Source of the DNA: an uncultured Pseudomonadota bacterium
GTDB lineage: Bacteria; Pseudomonadota; Gammaproteobacteria; Steroidobacterales; Steroidobacteraceae
DNA: 64,000 bases
NCBI GenBank assembly: GCA_946479515.1
Contig: CAMLGF010000005.1
Location: forward strand, 1-64,000
Direction of reading: 5' to 3'
Shown here: in pieces, positions 16,770 to 26,100 of the stretch
How the letters are laid out: each line of letters begins with the position of its first letter
Numbering within the stretch: position 1 is the first letter of the stretch
Notes under the pieces: generated by a model
Told to the model about the DNA's origin: nothing
What the model saw: only the letters and a program-made list of their open reading frames with translations
Databases searched by the model: none
Position numbers and translations under genes: made by a program

Positions 16770-17381
16770 TCAGGAGCGCCCGCGCGGGTACCCGCTCGGC
16801 AGGGCCAGGACAACCCCGCCGATGGCGCCATACAGATGCGCGTCGACCACGGTGTCCGGGGAGCCCGCGAAGGGCAAGGCGCCCGCCGCCTGCTCGTACG
16901 CCAGCTTGGCGACCAGGAATATCGCCAGGATCCAGCCATCGAGATCGCCTCGGCGAAGATGCGCCAGCGTGCCGGCCGTCATGACCCCGTGCAGCGCACC
17001 CGACGCACCCACGTACCAGTCGATTTGCGGACTGAAGAACCACAGCCCGGTGCTCACGGCCAGGCAGGCGCCGGCATAGATAGCCAGCCAGCGCAGCGGC
17101 GGATAGTCGCGCGCGAACAGCGCCCACATGAGCACCAGGCCCATGCCGTTGAGCGCGGCATGCTGAAAATCGAGATGCACGAAATGCGCGGTGACCAGGC
17201 GCCACCACTCGCCCTGTGTCAATGCTTCGCGCTGGTAGCTCATGAGGTCGCGGACAGCCGGGCCCACCGCCTCGGGCAGGAGCAGCAGCGCAATCGCCAG
17301 AAGCAGGCCGAACCCGTAGGCCCGGTCGCAATTGAGCGACTGCAGGACGGCTAACCCGCGCGCGGGTCGCTCAACGTTCAT
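16770..17381 (-). CDS. rrtA: rhombosortase (rhomboid-family intramembrane protease)
   Basis: A 203-residue polytopic membrane protein. The rhomboid catalytic dyad is visible as Ser127 in GASGALHG and His182 in VDAHLYGA, with the conserved HAALNGMGL loop (74-82) and about six hydrophobic segments. The short length and GASG..HG pattern match the rhombosortase subfamily, which cuts GlyGly-CTERM tails of proteins exported by type II secretion. Context agrees: it is divergent from gspG, 52 bases away, and the S8 protease at 880-2910 has such a tail. Cleavage of that protease is inferred. Confidence 0.85.
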   Translation of the reverse strand: MNVERPARGLAVLQSLNCDRAYGFGLLLAIALLLLPEAVGPAVRDLMSYQREALTQGEWWRLVTAHFVHLDFQHAALNGMGLVLMWALFARDYPPLRWLAIYAGACLAVSTGLWFFSPQIDWYVGASGALHGVMTAGTLAHLRRGDLDGWILAIFLVAKLAYEQAAGALPFAGSPDTVVDAHLYGAIGGVVLALPSGYPRGRS

Positions 17382-17433
17382 TTGCTATCATGCGCGCCCC
17401 ATTCGTGCTGCCAAAGCCGCCCGCAGGTTTCCC

Positions 17434-17895
17434 ATGACGCGTTCGCTCCGTATCGGCCATCGCCGCCTGGTTTCCAACCGGGGTTTCACTCTGATCGAAA
17501 TCATGGTGGTCGTGGTGATCATCGGCCTGCTGGCGGCGGTGATCCTGCCCAACGTCTTCGGAAACGTCGAGAAAGCACAGGTCAACAAGGCCAAGGCCGA
17601 CATCCAGGCGATCGAGACGGCCCTGACCATGTTCAAGCTCGACAATTACAAGTATCCGAACACCGATCTCGGGCTGACGGCGCTCTATCAGCGGCCGAAC
17701 GATCCCACCATCCGCAACTGGCGCGAAAATGGCTACATCAAGCGCATCAGCGCGGACCCGTGGGGCAATCCCTACCAGTACATCTTCCCCGGCACCCGCG
17801 GACAGGAATACGACCTTTACTCCTTCGGCGCCGACGGTCAGGAAGGCGGCGAAGGCGCCAATGCCGACATTGGCAACTGGAACCTGGGGCAATAG
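17434..17895 (+). CDS. gspG: type II secretion major pseudopilin GspG
   Basis: A 153-residue major pseudopilin. A short basic leader ends in NRGFTLIEIMVVVVIIGLLA, with prepilin peptidase cleavage expected before Phe and the Glu5 of the mature protein conserved. The C-terminal half has DPWGNPYQYIFPG and the calcium-site-like SFGADGQEGGEGANADIGNW, hallmark GspG features. The start is the ATG at 17434; longer frames overlap rrtA. First gene of a tightly overlapped gspGHIJKLMN operon. Confidence 0.96.
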   Translation: MTRSLRIGHRRLVSNRGFTLIEIMVVVVIIGLLAAVILPNVFGNVEKAQVNKAKADIQAIETALTMFKLDNYKYPNTDLGLTALYQRPNDPTIRNWRENGYIKRISADPWGNPYQYIFPGTRGQEYDLYSFGADGQEGGEGANADIGNWNLGQ

Positions 17896-18463
17896 GACGC
17901 CGCGCATTTTCCCGGCCGGCTTCACGCTGGTCGAGATCATGATCGTGGTGTTCATCATCGGCCTGATGACCGCTGCGGCCGTCATCACCTTCGGCGGCCA
18001 GTCCCGCGACACCAAGCTCGACGAGGAGGCCGAACGCCTCGATGCCCTGCTCGACTACGCCCGCGAGCAGGCGGAATTGCAGACACGCGATTTCGGTTTC
18101 CGCACCAACCTGCTGGCATACCAGTTCGTGGTGTTCGACCCCATGACCTCGGAGTGGCGCGCGGCGGAAGAAGACGATGCACTGCGCGAACGGAGGATTC
18201 CCGAGGGCCTGATTCCCAGCCTGGTGGTCGAGGGGCGCAAGGTCGTCCTCGACGACAAGTGGCCCAAACTGGACGACCACAAGCCGCAGGTCATGATCTT
18301 CGGCAATGGCGATCTCACCTCGTTCGAATGGCGCCTGAAACGCGAGGGCAGCGGCGCCGAAGCCCTGATCGCCACCGACGAGCAGACCAACCTCCGCATG
18401 GCGCTGCCCGGAGACAAGACCGCGCTCACGGCCGCGGAACGCGCCGCCCCCGCCCCGCCATGA
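17861..18463 (+). CDS. gspH: type II secretion minor pseudopilin GspH
   Basis: A 200-residue minor pseudopilin with cleavage motif AGFTLVEIMIVVFIIGLMTA. The start is uncertain: ATG 17861 overlaps the end of gspG by 35 bases and gives a 17-residue leader; TTG 17870 is an alternative. The globular part ends in a charged tail. It overlaps gspI by four bases (ATGA). GspH sits near the pseudopilus tip complex with GspI, J and K. Confidence 0.88.
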   Translation: MPTLATGTWGNRTPRIFPAGFTLVEIMIVVFIIGLMTAAAVITFGGQSRDTKLDEEAERLDALLDYAREQAELQTRDFGFRTNLLAYQFVVFDPMTSEWRAAEEDDALRERRIPEGLIPSLVVEGRKVVLDDKWPKLDDHKPQVMIFGNGDLTSFEWRLKREGSGAEALIATDEQTNLRMALPGDKTALTAAERAAPAPP

Positions 18464-19047
18464 ACCGCCCCGTCAAGACTGTCGACCGCGCCCGTGGCTT
18501 CACGCTGCTCGAGGTGCTGATCGCGCTGGCCATCGTCGCGCTGTCGGCGGGCGCCCTGCTGGGCGCGGTGACCTCCTCTGCCAGCAACGTGATCTACCTC
18601 AAGCAGAAGACCCTGGCCGAATGGGTGGCGCTGAATCGCCTCACCGAGATCCGCATCGCCGTCGACATGCCGTCCACCGGCAAGCGCAAGGGCAGTTCCA
18701 CCATGGGCGGAATGCGCTGGGAGTGGGAGGAGGAAGTCATCGAACTGCCCATCGAGGGCTCGTTCCGTGTCGACGTGCGTGCCCACCCCACGGGCGAAAC
18801 CGTCGACGACACCCGGCCCGAGCAGCCGAGCAACGCGCAAACCGTCACCGCCACCACACCCAGCGGCACCAGCACGAAGAACATCGCGTGGACGACCTCG
18901 GTGGTCGGCGTGGTCGGCAGCTCGCGTTCACAGGTTCGCGCGCCCGTGGCCGTCTCGTGGAGCGTCGACCCGAGCAACACCAATCCGAATCAGCCGCCGT
19001 CCGGCACGCCCACGCCGCCCAAGCCGGGCGCGGCGCCGAGCAGTTGA
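18460..19047 (+). CDS. gspI: type II secretion minor pseudopilin GspI, long C-terminal tail
   Basis: A 195-residue minor pseudopilin with ARGFTLLEVLIALAIVALSA. The conserved domain ends around residue 115 (RVDVRAHPTG). About 80 further residues are low-complexity Ser/Thr/Pro/Asn, ending SGTPTPPKPGAAPSS, whereas GspI proteins are usually about 120-130 residues. The tail may be a lineage-specific linker. ATGA overlap with gspH; gspJ starts immediately after the stop. Confidence 0.88.
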   Translation: MNRPVKTVDRARGFTLLEVLIALAIVALSAGALLGAVTSSASNVIYLKQKTLAEWVALNRLTEIRIAVDMPSTGKRKGSSTMGGMRWEWEEEVIELPIEGSFRVDVRAHPTGETVDDTRPEQPSNAQTVTATTPSGTSTKNIAWTTSVVGVVGSSRSQVRAPVAVSWSVDPSNTNPNQPPSGTPTPPKPGAAPSS

Positions 19048-19698
19048 ATGAGCCACGCCATGCGCCAGCGCGGCTTCACGCTCGTCGAGGTCATGATCGC
19101 GATCTTCGTCGCGGCCATCATGTTTGCCATCGGCTACGGCGCCATCAACCAGGCGCTGCGCGATCGCGACTCGATCAATGCCTCGCAGGCGCGCATCACC
19201 GAGATCCAGCGCGGCATGCGCGTGGTGGCGCAGGATTTCGCGCAGATCATCGCCCGCCCGGCACGCGACACCTCGGGTACCGGCCAGCTGATGCCGGCCG
19301 TGATGTCCAGCAACACCGACGACATCCTGCTCACCTTCACGCGCGGCGGCTGGAGCAATCCCGCCGGACTGCCGCGCCCCGCGGAACAGCGCGTGCGCTA
19401 TCGCTTCATGGGCCGCGACGAGACGCTGGTGCGCGAACACTGGGTGTCGGTGGACCCGGCGCTGAACACGGAACCGCGACAGCGCGTGCTGCTCACGCGG
19501 GTGAAATCCGTCGCGCTGCGTTTCCTCGACCCGGCATCGCGCAACTGGCGCGCCGACTGGCCTCCCAGCATGCCGAGCGGTCCGGTCAATCCGCTGCAGG
19601 CGGACCAATTGCTGCTGCCGCGCCCGCTCGCCATCGAGATCACCATCGTGCTCGAGGACTGGGGACGGGTGCAGCGCGTGTTCGAGATCCCCACATGA
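19048..19698 (+). CDS. gspJ: type II secretion minor pseudopilin GspJ
   Basis: A 216-residue minor pseudopilin with QRGFTLVEVMIAIFVAAIMF. The body contains IQRGMRVVAQDFAQI and RYRFMGRDETLVREHW, typical of GspJ. The start is the ATG directly after the gspI stop; ATG 19060 is an in-frame alternative giving a shorter leader. It overlaps gspK by four bases. Confidence 0.92.
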   Translation: MSHAMRQRGFTLVEVMIAIFVAAIMFAIGYGAINQALRDRDSINASQARITEIQRGMRVVAQDFAQIIARPARDTSGTGQLMPAVMSSNTDDILLTFTRGGWSNPAGLPRPAEQRVRYRFMGRDETLVREHWVSVDPALNTEPRQRVLLTRVKSVALRFLDPASRNWRADWPPSMPSGPVNPLQADQLLLPRPLAIEITIVLEDWGRVQRVFEIPT

Positions 19699-20669
19699 AG
19701 CGGCGCGCGCGCACGCCGTTGGCCCAGCAGCGCGGCATCGCCCTGCTCGTGGCCATCGTCATGTTCGCCATCGCGACCACGGTGGCCGCGGCCATCACCT
19801 ACAACAAGGCGATGGCTGCGCGCCGGGCCGCGGCCACGTTCACGCTCGAACAGGCGTTGCAGGCGGGCATGGCCGCCGAGGCGTTGGCCGCGATCATTCT
19901 CGAGGAGAACGGCAGCAGCAACCGCACGCAGCTCAACGATGACTGGGCGCAGCCGCTGCCGCCGACGGAAATCGAAGGCACGGGCGTCTGGGTGGCCGGT
20001 CAGCTCGAGGACATGACGTCCCGCTTCAATCTCAACTCGCTGGTGAAATGGGAGCCGCCGCCGGTGGGAATGTTCACCGTCGACCCGCGGCAGGTCGAGG
20101 TATTCCGCAATCTGCTGGCCAGCCTGGACATCGATCAGCGCTATGCGGATCTGCTCGCCGACTGGCTGGACACCGATCCCACGCCACAGATGAACGGCGG
20201 CGGCGAAGACAGCCTGTATCTCACTCAGACGCCACCCTACCGGCCGCCGAATACGCTGATCGTGCATCCGTCTGAACTGCTGGCGCTGCCGGGTTTCGGC
20301 GCGGAGAACTACGCCAAGATCGCGCCTTATGTGACCGCCCTGCCCTGGTACGTCGACATGAATCCCTGCACGGCGGCGGGACTGCTGCTCGACATGAACA
20401 ACAATGACGGGCAGAGCCAGTGGCAGAACGCGCCGCTGGACGTCAATCGGAAGAAAGGATGCTGGCCCGATCTGAACACGCTGCAGGCCGGTTTCTCCGA
20501 CCCCAGCAAGTGGCAGCCCGCCTCGACTCATTACAGCGAGAAGTCCGATTGGTTTCGGCTGCGCACCCACGTTCGTATTGGCACTGCGGAGTTCGTTTTG
20601 TACAGTGTCCTCTTTCGCGAGACCAGCAACCGTGTGCGTACTGTTCAGCGCAGCTTTGGAAGCGAGTAG
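19695..20669 (+). CDS. gspK: type II secretion minor pseudopilin GspK
   Basis: A 324-residue pseudopilin that caps the pseudopilus tip. Leader and helix read QQRGIALLVAIVMFAIATTV, lacking the usual Glu5 as is typical for GspK. The large inserted domain has DMTSRFNLNSLVKW, LLADWLDTDPTP and HPSELLALPGFG. Two cysteines (PCTAAG, GCWPDL) may form a disulfide. It overlaps gspJ by four bases; gspL follows after seven bases. Confidence 0.94.
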   Translation: MKRRARTPLAQQRGIALLVAIVMFAIATTVAAAITYNKAMAARRAAATFTLEQALQAGMAAEALAAIILEENGSSNRTQLNDDWAQPLPPTEIEGTGVWVAGQLEDMTSRFNLNSLVKWEPPPVGMFTVDPRQVEVFRNLLASLDIDQRYADLLADWLDTDPTPQMNGGGEDSLYLTQTPPYRPPNTLIVHPSELLALPGFGAENYAKIAPYVTALPWYVDMNPCTAAGLLLDMNNNDGQSQWQNAPLDVNRKKGCWPDLNTLQAGFSDPSKWQPASTHYSEKSDWFRLRTHVRIGTAEFVLYSVLFRETSNRVRTVQRSFGSE

Positions 20670-20676
20670 TTGAATC

Positions 20677-21921
20677 ATGGAGTCGCTGATCATTCACCTG
20701 CGCGACGGCGCATCGCCGCAATGGATGGTGTGCAACCCCGACGGGCACGTCGCGGTGAACGCGCACTCCGGCGCGCTCGAGGAGGCGGCTGCCCTGAGCG
20801 CGGCCCGCAAGGTCATCGTCATCCTGCCCGCCGGCGAGGCGCTGGTGACCGACACCGACGCGCCCGCCAGGTCGGCGGCCAAGCTGGCGCAGGTCGTGCC
20901 CTTCGCGCTGGAAGAGCGTGTCGCGGACGAAATCGAGAATCTCCATTTTGCGCTGGGCGAGCGTGACGCCACCACTCGCCGCGTGCCCGTGGTGGTCATG
21001 GAACGCGCCCGGCTCGATGCGCGCCTCGCGGAGCTGAGCCTGGCGGGGCTGCATCCGACGGCGGTCTACTCCGAGGCCTCGCTGCTGCCGGCCATGCCGG
21101 GGCAGCTCATCGCGCTGCTCGAGGGGGACTCGCTCACGCTGCGCGCGTCCGACGCTCCGCCGCTGGTCATGCCGGCGCTGTCCATCGACGACGCCTTCGA
21201 GATCGCTCTCGCCGGGCTGCCGGCGACCGTGCCGGGTCTCGATGCCGCGCCGCCGGGCCTGCTGATCTATGCGGGCCACGACGAGTGGCAGGCGCATGAA
21301 CACACCGTCGATGCCTGGCGCGACCGCTTCACGGGCGTGAAGGTGCAACTGCTGCCCGACGGTCCGCTCAGCCTGCTCGCACCGGCTGCCGCGGCAGGCG
21401 ATGCCGTCAACCTCCTGCAGGGTCCGCTCGCCGTCAACTCGCCGATGGAACAGGGTTGGCGCGCCTGGCGCGTGGCCGCCGCGCTCGCCGGCGTGCTGCT
21501 GTGCCTGCACCTGGGCTCGCGCTTTTTCGAGTTGCAGCGCCTGAAGAAAACCGAAACCACGCTCAATGCCAGCATCGATGAGGCCTTCCGCGCGGCCATG
21601 CCCGGCACGCAGAACACGGCCAATGCCCGGCGTCGCATCGCGCAGCGTCTCGAAGAAGTGCGCAGCGGTGGCGGCGGCGCCTTGTTGCCGGCGCTGGCCG
21701 CGCTCGCCAACGCGCGTAACGCCGCCCCGAACACCACGATCGAGGGCATCAACTATCGCGACGGTGTTCTCGACCTGCGCGTGATCGCGCCTGATGCCGC
21801 CAGTCTCGACGCCATCGGCCAGCAGCTGCGCGCGGCAAGTTGGCAGGCGGACATCAAGGATCTCACCGCCAGCGGTGACAACTATCGCGGTCGGCTGCAG
21901 ATCCGCAAGGCGGGTGCCTGA
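20677..21921 (+). CDS. gspL: type II secretion inner-membrane protein GspL
   Basis: A 414-residue bitopic protein. The N-terminal about 240 residues form the cytoplasmic actin-like domain that binds the GspE ATPase (VVPFALEERVADEIENLHFA is characteristic). One transmembrane helix follows near 265-285 (VAAALAGVLLCLHLGS), then a small periplasmic ferredoxin-like domain (GINYRDGVLDLRVIA). Its stop overlaps the gspM start by one base. GspE itself is not in this window. Confidence 0.92.
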   Translation: MESLIIHLRDGASPQWMVCNPDGHVAVNAHSGALEEAAALSAARKVIVILPAGEALVTDTDAPARSAAKLAQVVPFALEERVADEIENLHFALGERDATTRRVPVVVMERARLDARLAELSLAGLHPTAVYSEASLLPAMPGQLIALLEGDSLTLRASDAPPLVMPALSIDDAFEIALAGLPATVPGLDAAPPGLLIYAGHDEWQAHEHTVDAWRDRFTGVKVQLLPDGPLSLLAPAAAAGDAVNLLQGPLAVNSPMEQGWRAWRVAAALAGVLLCLHLGSRFFELQRLKKTETTLNASIDEAFRAAMPGTQNTANARRRIAQRLEEVRSGGGGALLPALAALANARNAAPNTTIEGINYRDGVLDLRVIAPDAASLDAIGQQLRAASWQADIKDLTASGDNYRGRLQIRKAGA

Positions 21922-22394
21922 TGCGCGCGTGGTTCGAGAATCTCGCCGAGCGTGAACGCCGCCTGGTACTGCTCGGCGCCGTGGTCGCGGCGATACTGCT
22001 GGTGCTCGCCATCGTGCTGCCGCTGAATCGCAACATCGCCCAGGCGCGCCAGCGCGTGGCGGTGAAACAAGGGGACCTTGCATTCATCCAGAGCGCCGCG
22101 CCGCAGCTCGCCGCCGCCGGTCCGGGGTTCGCGGCGGAAGTGAACAATGAAAACCTGGTGGTGCTCATCGACAGTTCGGCGCGCGAGAGTGGCCTCGGCA
22201 AGTCCTTGTCGAGCTCGCAACCCACGGGCGACAAGGCACTGCGGGTGCGTTTCGACCGTGCGCCCTTCGATGGGCTGATGGCCTGGCTGGCGCGCATCTC
22301 GCAGAATCATGGCATCCGCGTGGAGACCGCCGAAATCGAATTCGCGGGCGAGCCCGGCCTGGTCAATGCCGGCCTGGTGCTGCGCGCAGGTTGA
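21921..22394 (+). CDS. gspM: type II secretion inner-membrane protein GspM
   Basis: A 157-residue bitopic protein: a short cytoplasmic N-terminus, a transmembrane helix at about 17-36 (LVLLGAVVAAILLVLAIVLP) and a periplasmic domain ending FDGLMAWLARISQNHGIRVE. It pairs with GspL in the secretion platform. It starts at the last base of gspL and is followed by gspN after nine bases. Confidence 0.92.
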   Translation: MRAWFENLAERERRLVLLGAVVAAILLVLAIVLPLNRNIAQARQRVAVKQGDLAFIQSAAPQLAAAGPGFAAEVNNENLVVLIDSSARESGLGKSLSSSQPTGDKALRVRFDRAPFDGLMAWLARISQNHGIRVETAEIEFAGEPGLVNAGLVLRAG

Positions 22395-22403
22395 GCCCCG
22401 CGC

Positions 22404-23159
22404 GTGAAGAAAAGCACGCTGATCCTCACCGTCGTCGCGGGAGTGCTGGTCTTCCTGGTGGTGCTGGCGCTGCACCTGCCGGCCAGCTGGTTCGCGGGCA
22501 GACTGCCCGCGCAGTTGCAATGCCAACGGCTCGGGGGCTCGATCTGGCATGGCGAGTGCCTGGGGCTGGTGATCGCGGGCGGCCGCGTCGGCAACGCGAC
22601 CTGGAACCTGTCGGCGCTGAGCGCGCTCACCGGCAGATTGTCCGGTGACGTGGACGTGCGCGGTGGCCCGCTGATCGCGCAGTCATCGCTGAATCTCGGC
22701 CTGGATGGCTCCGGAGAGCTCGCCGGATTGCAGGCGCAGTTTCCGCTCGATCCGGCGTTGTCATCGCAGTTTCCCCGCGACCAGCGCGGCCTCGTGATCG
22801 CGCGCTTCAAACGACTGGTGTTGGCAGCCGGCGCCGCGCCGAGCAGCCTGGAAGGCAGCATCGAGCTGCACGACTATCGGCAGATCTCGCCTCTTTCCCT
22901 GGAACTGGGGTCTTATCGACTGGTCTTCGACGGCCAGCCGCAGCCGGGCGGCGGCAGCGTGGGTAAGCTCAACGACATCGGGGGCCCATTCGCCGTGGAC
23001 GGCACGGTGACGTTCACGCCTCCCAACAACTACCTCATCCACGGCTACATCTCCGGACGCACGCCCGAAGCACAGCGCATCGTGCGCGAAGACATCGCCC
23101 TGGGGGCGCCGCCGGATGCCGCCGGCCGCAACGAGTTCAGCCTCGAAAATTCCTTCTGA
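22404..23159 (+). CDS. gspN: type II secretion protein GspN
   Basis: A 251-residue protein with GTG start, N-terminal membrane anchor (TLILTVVAGVLVFLVVLALH) and a periplasmic beta-rich domain containing GGSIWHGECLGLVI and a C-terminal TVTFTPPNNYLIHGYISGR, the T2SSN signature. GspN is an accessory, not universal, secretion component. Last gene of the operon; the next gene is convergent with about nine bases between stops. Confidence 0.87.
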   Translation: MKKSTLILTVVAGVLVFLVVLALHLPASWFAGRLPAQLQCQRLGGSIWHGECLGLVIAGGRVGNATWNLSALSALTGRLSGDVDVRGGPLIAQSSLNLGLDGSGELAGLQAQFPLDPALSSQFPRDQRGLVIARFKRLVLAAGAAPSSLEGSIELHDYRQISPLSLELGSYRLVFDGQPQPGGGSVGKLNDIGGPFAVDGTVTFTPPNNYLIHGYISGRTPEAQRIVREDIALGAPPDAAGRNEFSLENSF

Positions 23160-23168
23160 GGCCGGTGG

Positions 23169-26100
23169 TCAGACCGGTACCTCGCGCCACGCGCCGAGCA
23201 GCGGGTAATACAGGCCGGCACGCACCGGTTGCGGGCCGAGCCCGCGCGCGAAATGCGCGTAGCGCTGCAGTTGGCCGCGATAGCGCTTCACCTCTTCGTC
23301 GAGGAACGATTCGCGATCGCCGCCTTCGTGCGGACTGGTCTTGAAATCCACGACCCAGCGCGTGCCATCGGCAGTGATGAACGTGCGGTCGATCACCACG
23401 TTCACGATCTCCGCGCCGCGCAGTCCGGACAGCGCCAGCTCCGAACGGGCCTCGGTGTGCGTGGAATCGAACAGCCAGCGGCCGCGAGCATCGCTGAGCG
23501 TACCGGCGATGGCGCGCAGCGCGGTTTCGGCGCTGTCGCGGGCCCGTTCCGATTCCAGGCCCAGTGCTTCGAGCCGTGAGACCATGCGCGGCCGCAGCGC
23601 GGGTAGTTCGGCGAGCGACGGCAGCGCGCCGCGACCGAATCGTTCCAGGGTCTCGTGCACCACAGTGCCGACGCGCCGCGCCGTCTGCCGTGCCCAGCTG
23701 AATTCGATGCTCTCCTCTTCGACGTCGAGTGGCACGAGTTCGCCGCGTGCGGCCAGGTCCGCGGGCGGAGTCGGCGACGGTGGCCGAGGCGGCAGCCGCA
23801 GGCGGGTCTGGCTGCGTGCGGGCGCGATCTCTTCGGCCTCGTCTCCCACCGCGATGAATCCCGCGATGTCGGCCTCGAGGGCCGGCCACAGGTTGTCGAG
23901 CAGGGTGTTCGCGCCGGGTCGATAGCTGCGTTCGCCGTCGATGTCCTTCGCGATCGGATGGGCGAACAGATGCAGGGTTCGGCGCGCGCGCGTCAGCGCC
24001 ACATAGGCCAGCCGCGAGCGTTCGGCACGCGAGCGCTCCTGATGCAACGACCCCAGGTAGGCGTTCAGTGCATCGTCGGCTTCTTCATCGCTGCCGCGAT
24101 AGCGTATGGGGGCCATGAGCAGGTGATCGTCGCCGTCTTCGCGCGGTAGTTCCAGCCAGTTGAGCAGACGCACATCGTCGCCGCGCCCGCGCCGTCCCAC
24201 GCCCACGACGAACACGTGATCGAACTCCAGGCCCTTGGCGCCGTGGATGGTCATGAGGGACACCGCGCCGGGTTGCGCCTGGTCAATGGCGAACAGGCGT
24301 TCCATGACCGCGCCCAGGTCGAGCGGGCGGCCGCGCAGGCGTTTGCGGTCCTGCTCGTCGAGCGCGGCGAGGAATCGCCGCGCCTGCGCGAGCTCGCCCG
24401 CGTGCACGCACGCCGAGGCGCCGCCCAGCGCGAGCCAGGTACGCTCGACCAGGTGCGCCCGGCTCTCGCGCTCGCGCTCGTGCCAGGCGCCCAACAGGAT
24501 GGGCCGCGCACGCAGCAAGCGCTGCGCGCCATCGGCAGTGAGACCGGGAATGTTGGCCATCAGCGCCGTGGCAATGGTGCCCTTGCCCGCGAAATCGCTG
24601 ACCACCGTGAGGTCGGGCAAGGTGAGCCCGACGAAGGGGGCGCGCAGCACGGCAAGCCACGCCACTCGATCGAGGGGCGATTCCAGCGCGCGCACCAGCG
24701 CCTCGAGGTCGCGAATGGCGGCGACGTCGGCCAGCGGCTCGAGATTCACGCCGATGAAGGGAATGCGCCGCGCCTGCAGACTGCCACGCACGCTTCGCAG
24801 GTGCGGCCGGGCGCCGGCCAGTACCGCGATGCTCTCGCCCGGGCGCGTGGCAACCAGTTCGGCGATCATCCGGGCGACGCTGTCGGCTTCGGCCTGGGGG
24901 CCGCAACCCCCATCGACCCGATACAGGCGCGCTTCGCCTTCGAGATTCGCCCGGCCGGGAACGCTCGCGAGATGCGGCACCGCGCTGCGGCGCACGTCAT
25001 CGGCGCGTGGGAAGACGCGCGCGAAGGTCTCGTTGCACCAATGGACCAGCGTGGCGGCCGAGCGGAAATTCCGCCGCAGCGTGAGCGATTCCAGTTTCAC
25101 GCCGGCGAGACTCCCGGCGCGCACCGTCGCGAACCGCCCCACCTCCGCATTGCGAAAGCCGTAGATGGATTGCATCGGGTCGCCGACCAGGAACAGCGTG
25201 CGGCCATCGCCCTCACTCCAATCCTGGGTGAGCGTGCGCAGCAATTCATATTGATCGCGCGAGGTGTCTTGGAATTCGTCGACCAGTATGTGCCGCAGCT
25301 GCACGCCGATGCGCTCGGCCAGGGGTGTCGGACTGCCCTCCTGCGTGAGCGCCTGCCGCGCCGCGCCGGCGATCTCGGTGTGATCGCATTCGCCATGGCT
25401 GTCGAACAGCGTCCGCAGCGTCGCGGCGGCCTGCAGCAGCAGGTGCGAGAGGGAATCCAGCGCGTCGCGCGCATCGGGCGGTATCGAGGGGTCGGGCAAC
25501 GAGAGGATGGTTGCCAGCGCGTTCGCCTGTGCCGTATCCAGCATTCGCAGGCGCGCCAGCCAATCGTCGCGCAGCGCCTTGCCGAGCGGATCGCCCGGCG
25601 GGATGCCATCATTCCGGGTCAATTGTTTGCGCGGCGATCGCTCCGCGGTGAGGGCCAGCGTTGCGATACCGCGCCAGCGCGGCAGATCGGCCACCGTGAC
25701 AGTGAGTGCCGCCTGCGAGTTGCGCCAAGCGGCGAGGTCCGGCTTGGTGCGCGCATCGACCTGCCGGCTCGCGAAACGCGCCAGGTTGGTGGCCAGCATC
25801 AGGAAATCCGCGGAGAAGTGCCCGGCCGCGCCAGCCAGCTCTTCGCCGATGATGACGCCGAGACTGGCCTCGATGCGCGGCACGAGCGGTTCGCCCGTGA
25901 GCTGCGGCAGATTGGTCAGCCATTCGGCACGGCGTGGCAGCATCCCGGCGATGAGGCGTTCCAGCCGCAACCAGTTGTCGTCGAGCCGGCGCAGGATGCG
26001 CTCCAGGTCGGCGCGGCGTTCCGCATCGCCTTCGGCTGCGCGCAATGTTTCCCGCGCCGCGAGCGCGTAGAGATCCCCGGGGTCGTCGGCGATGGCGCGG

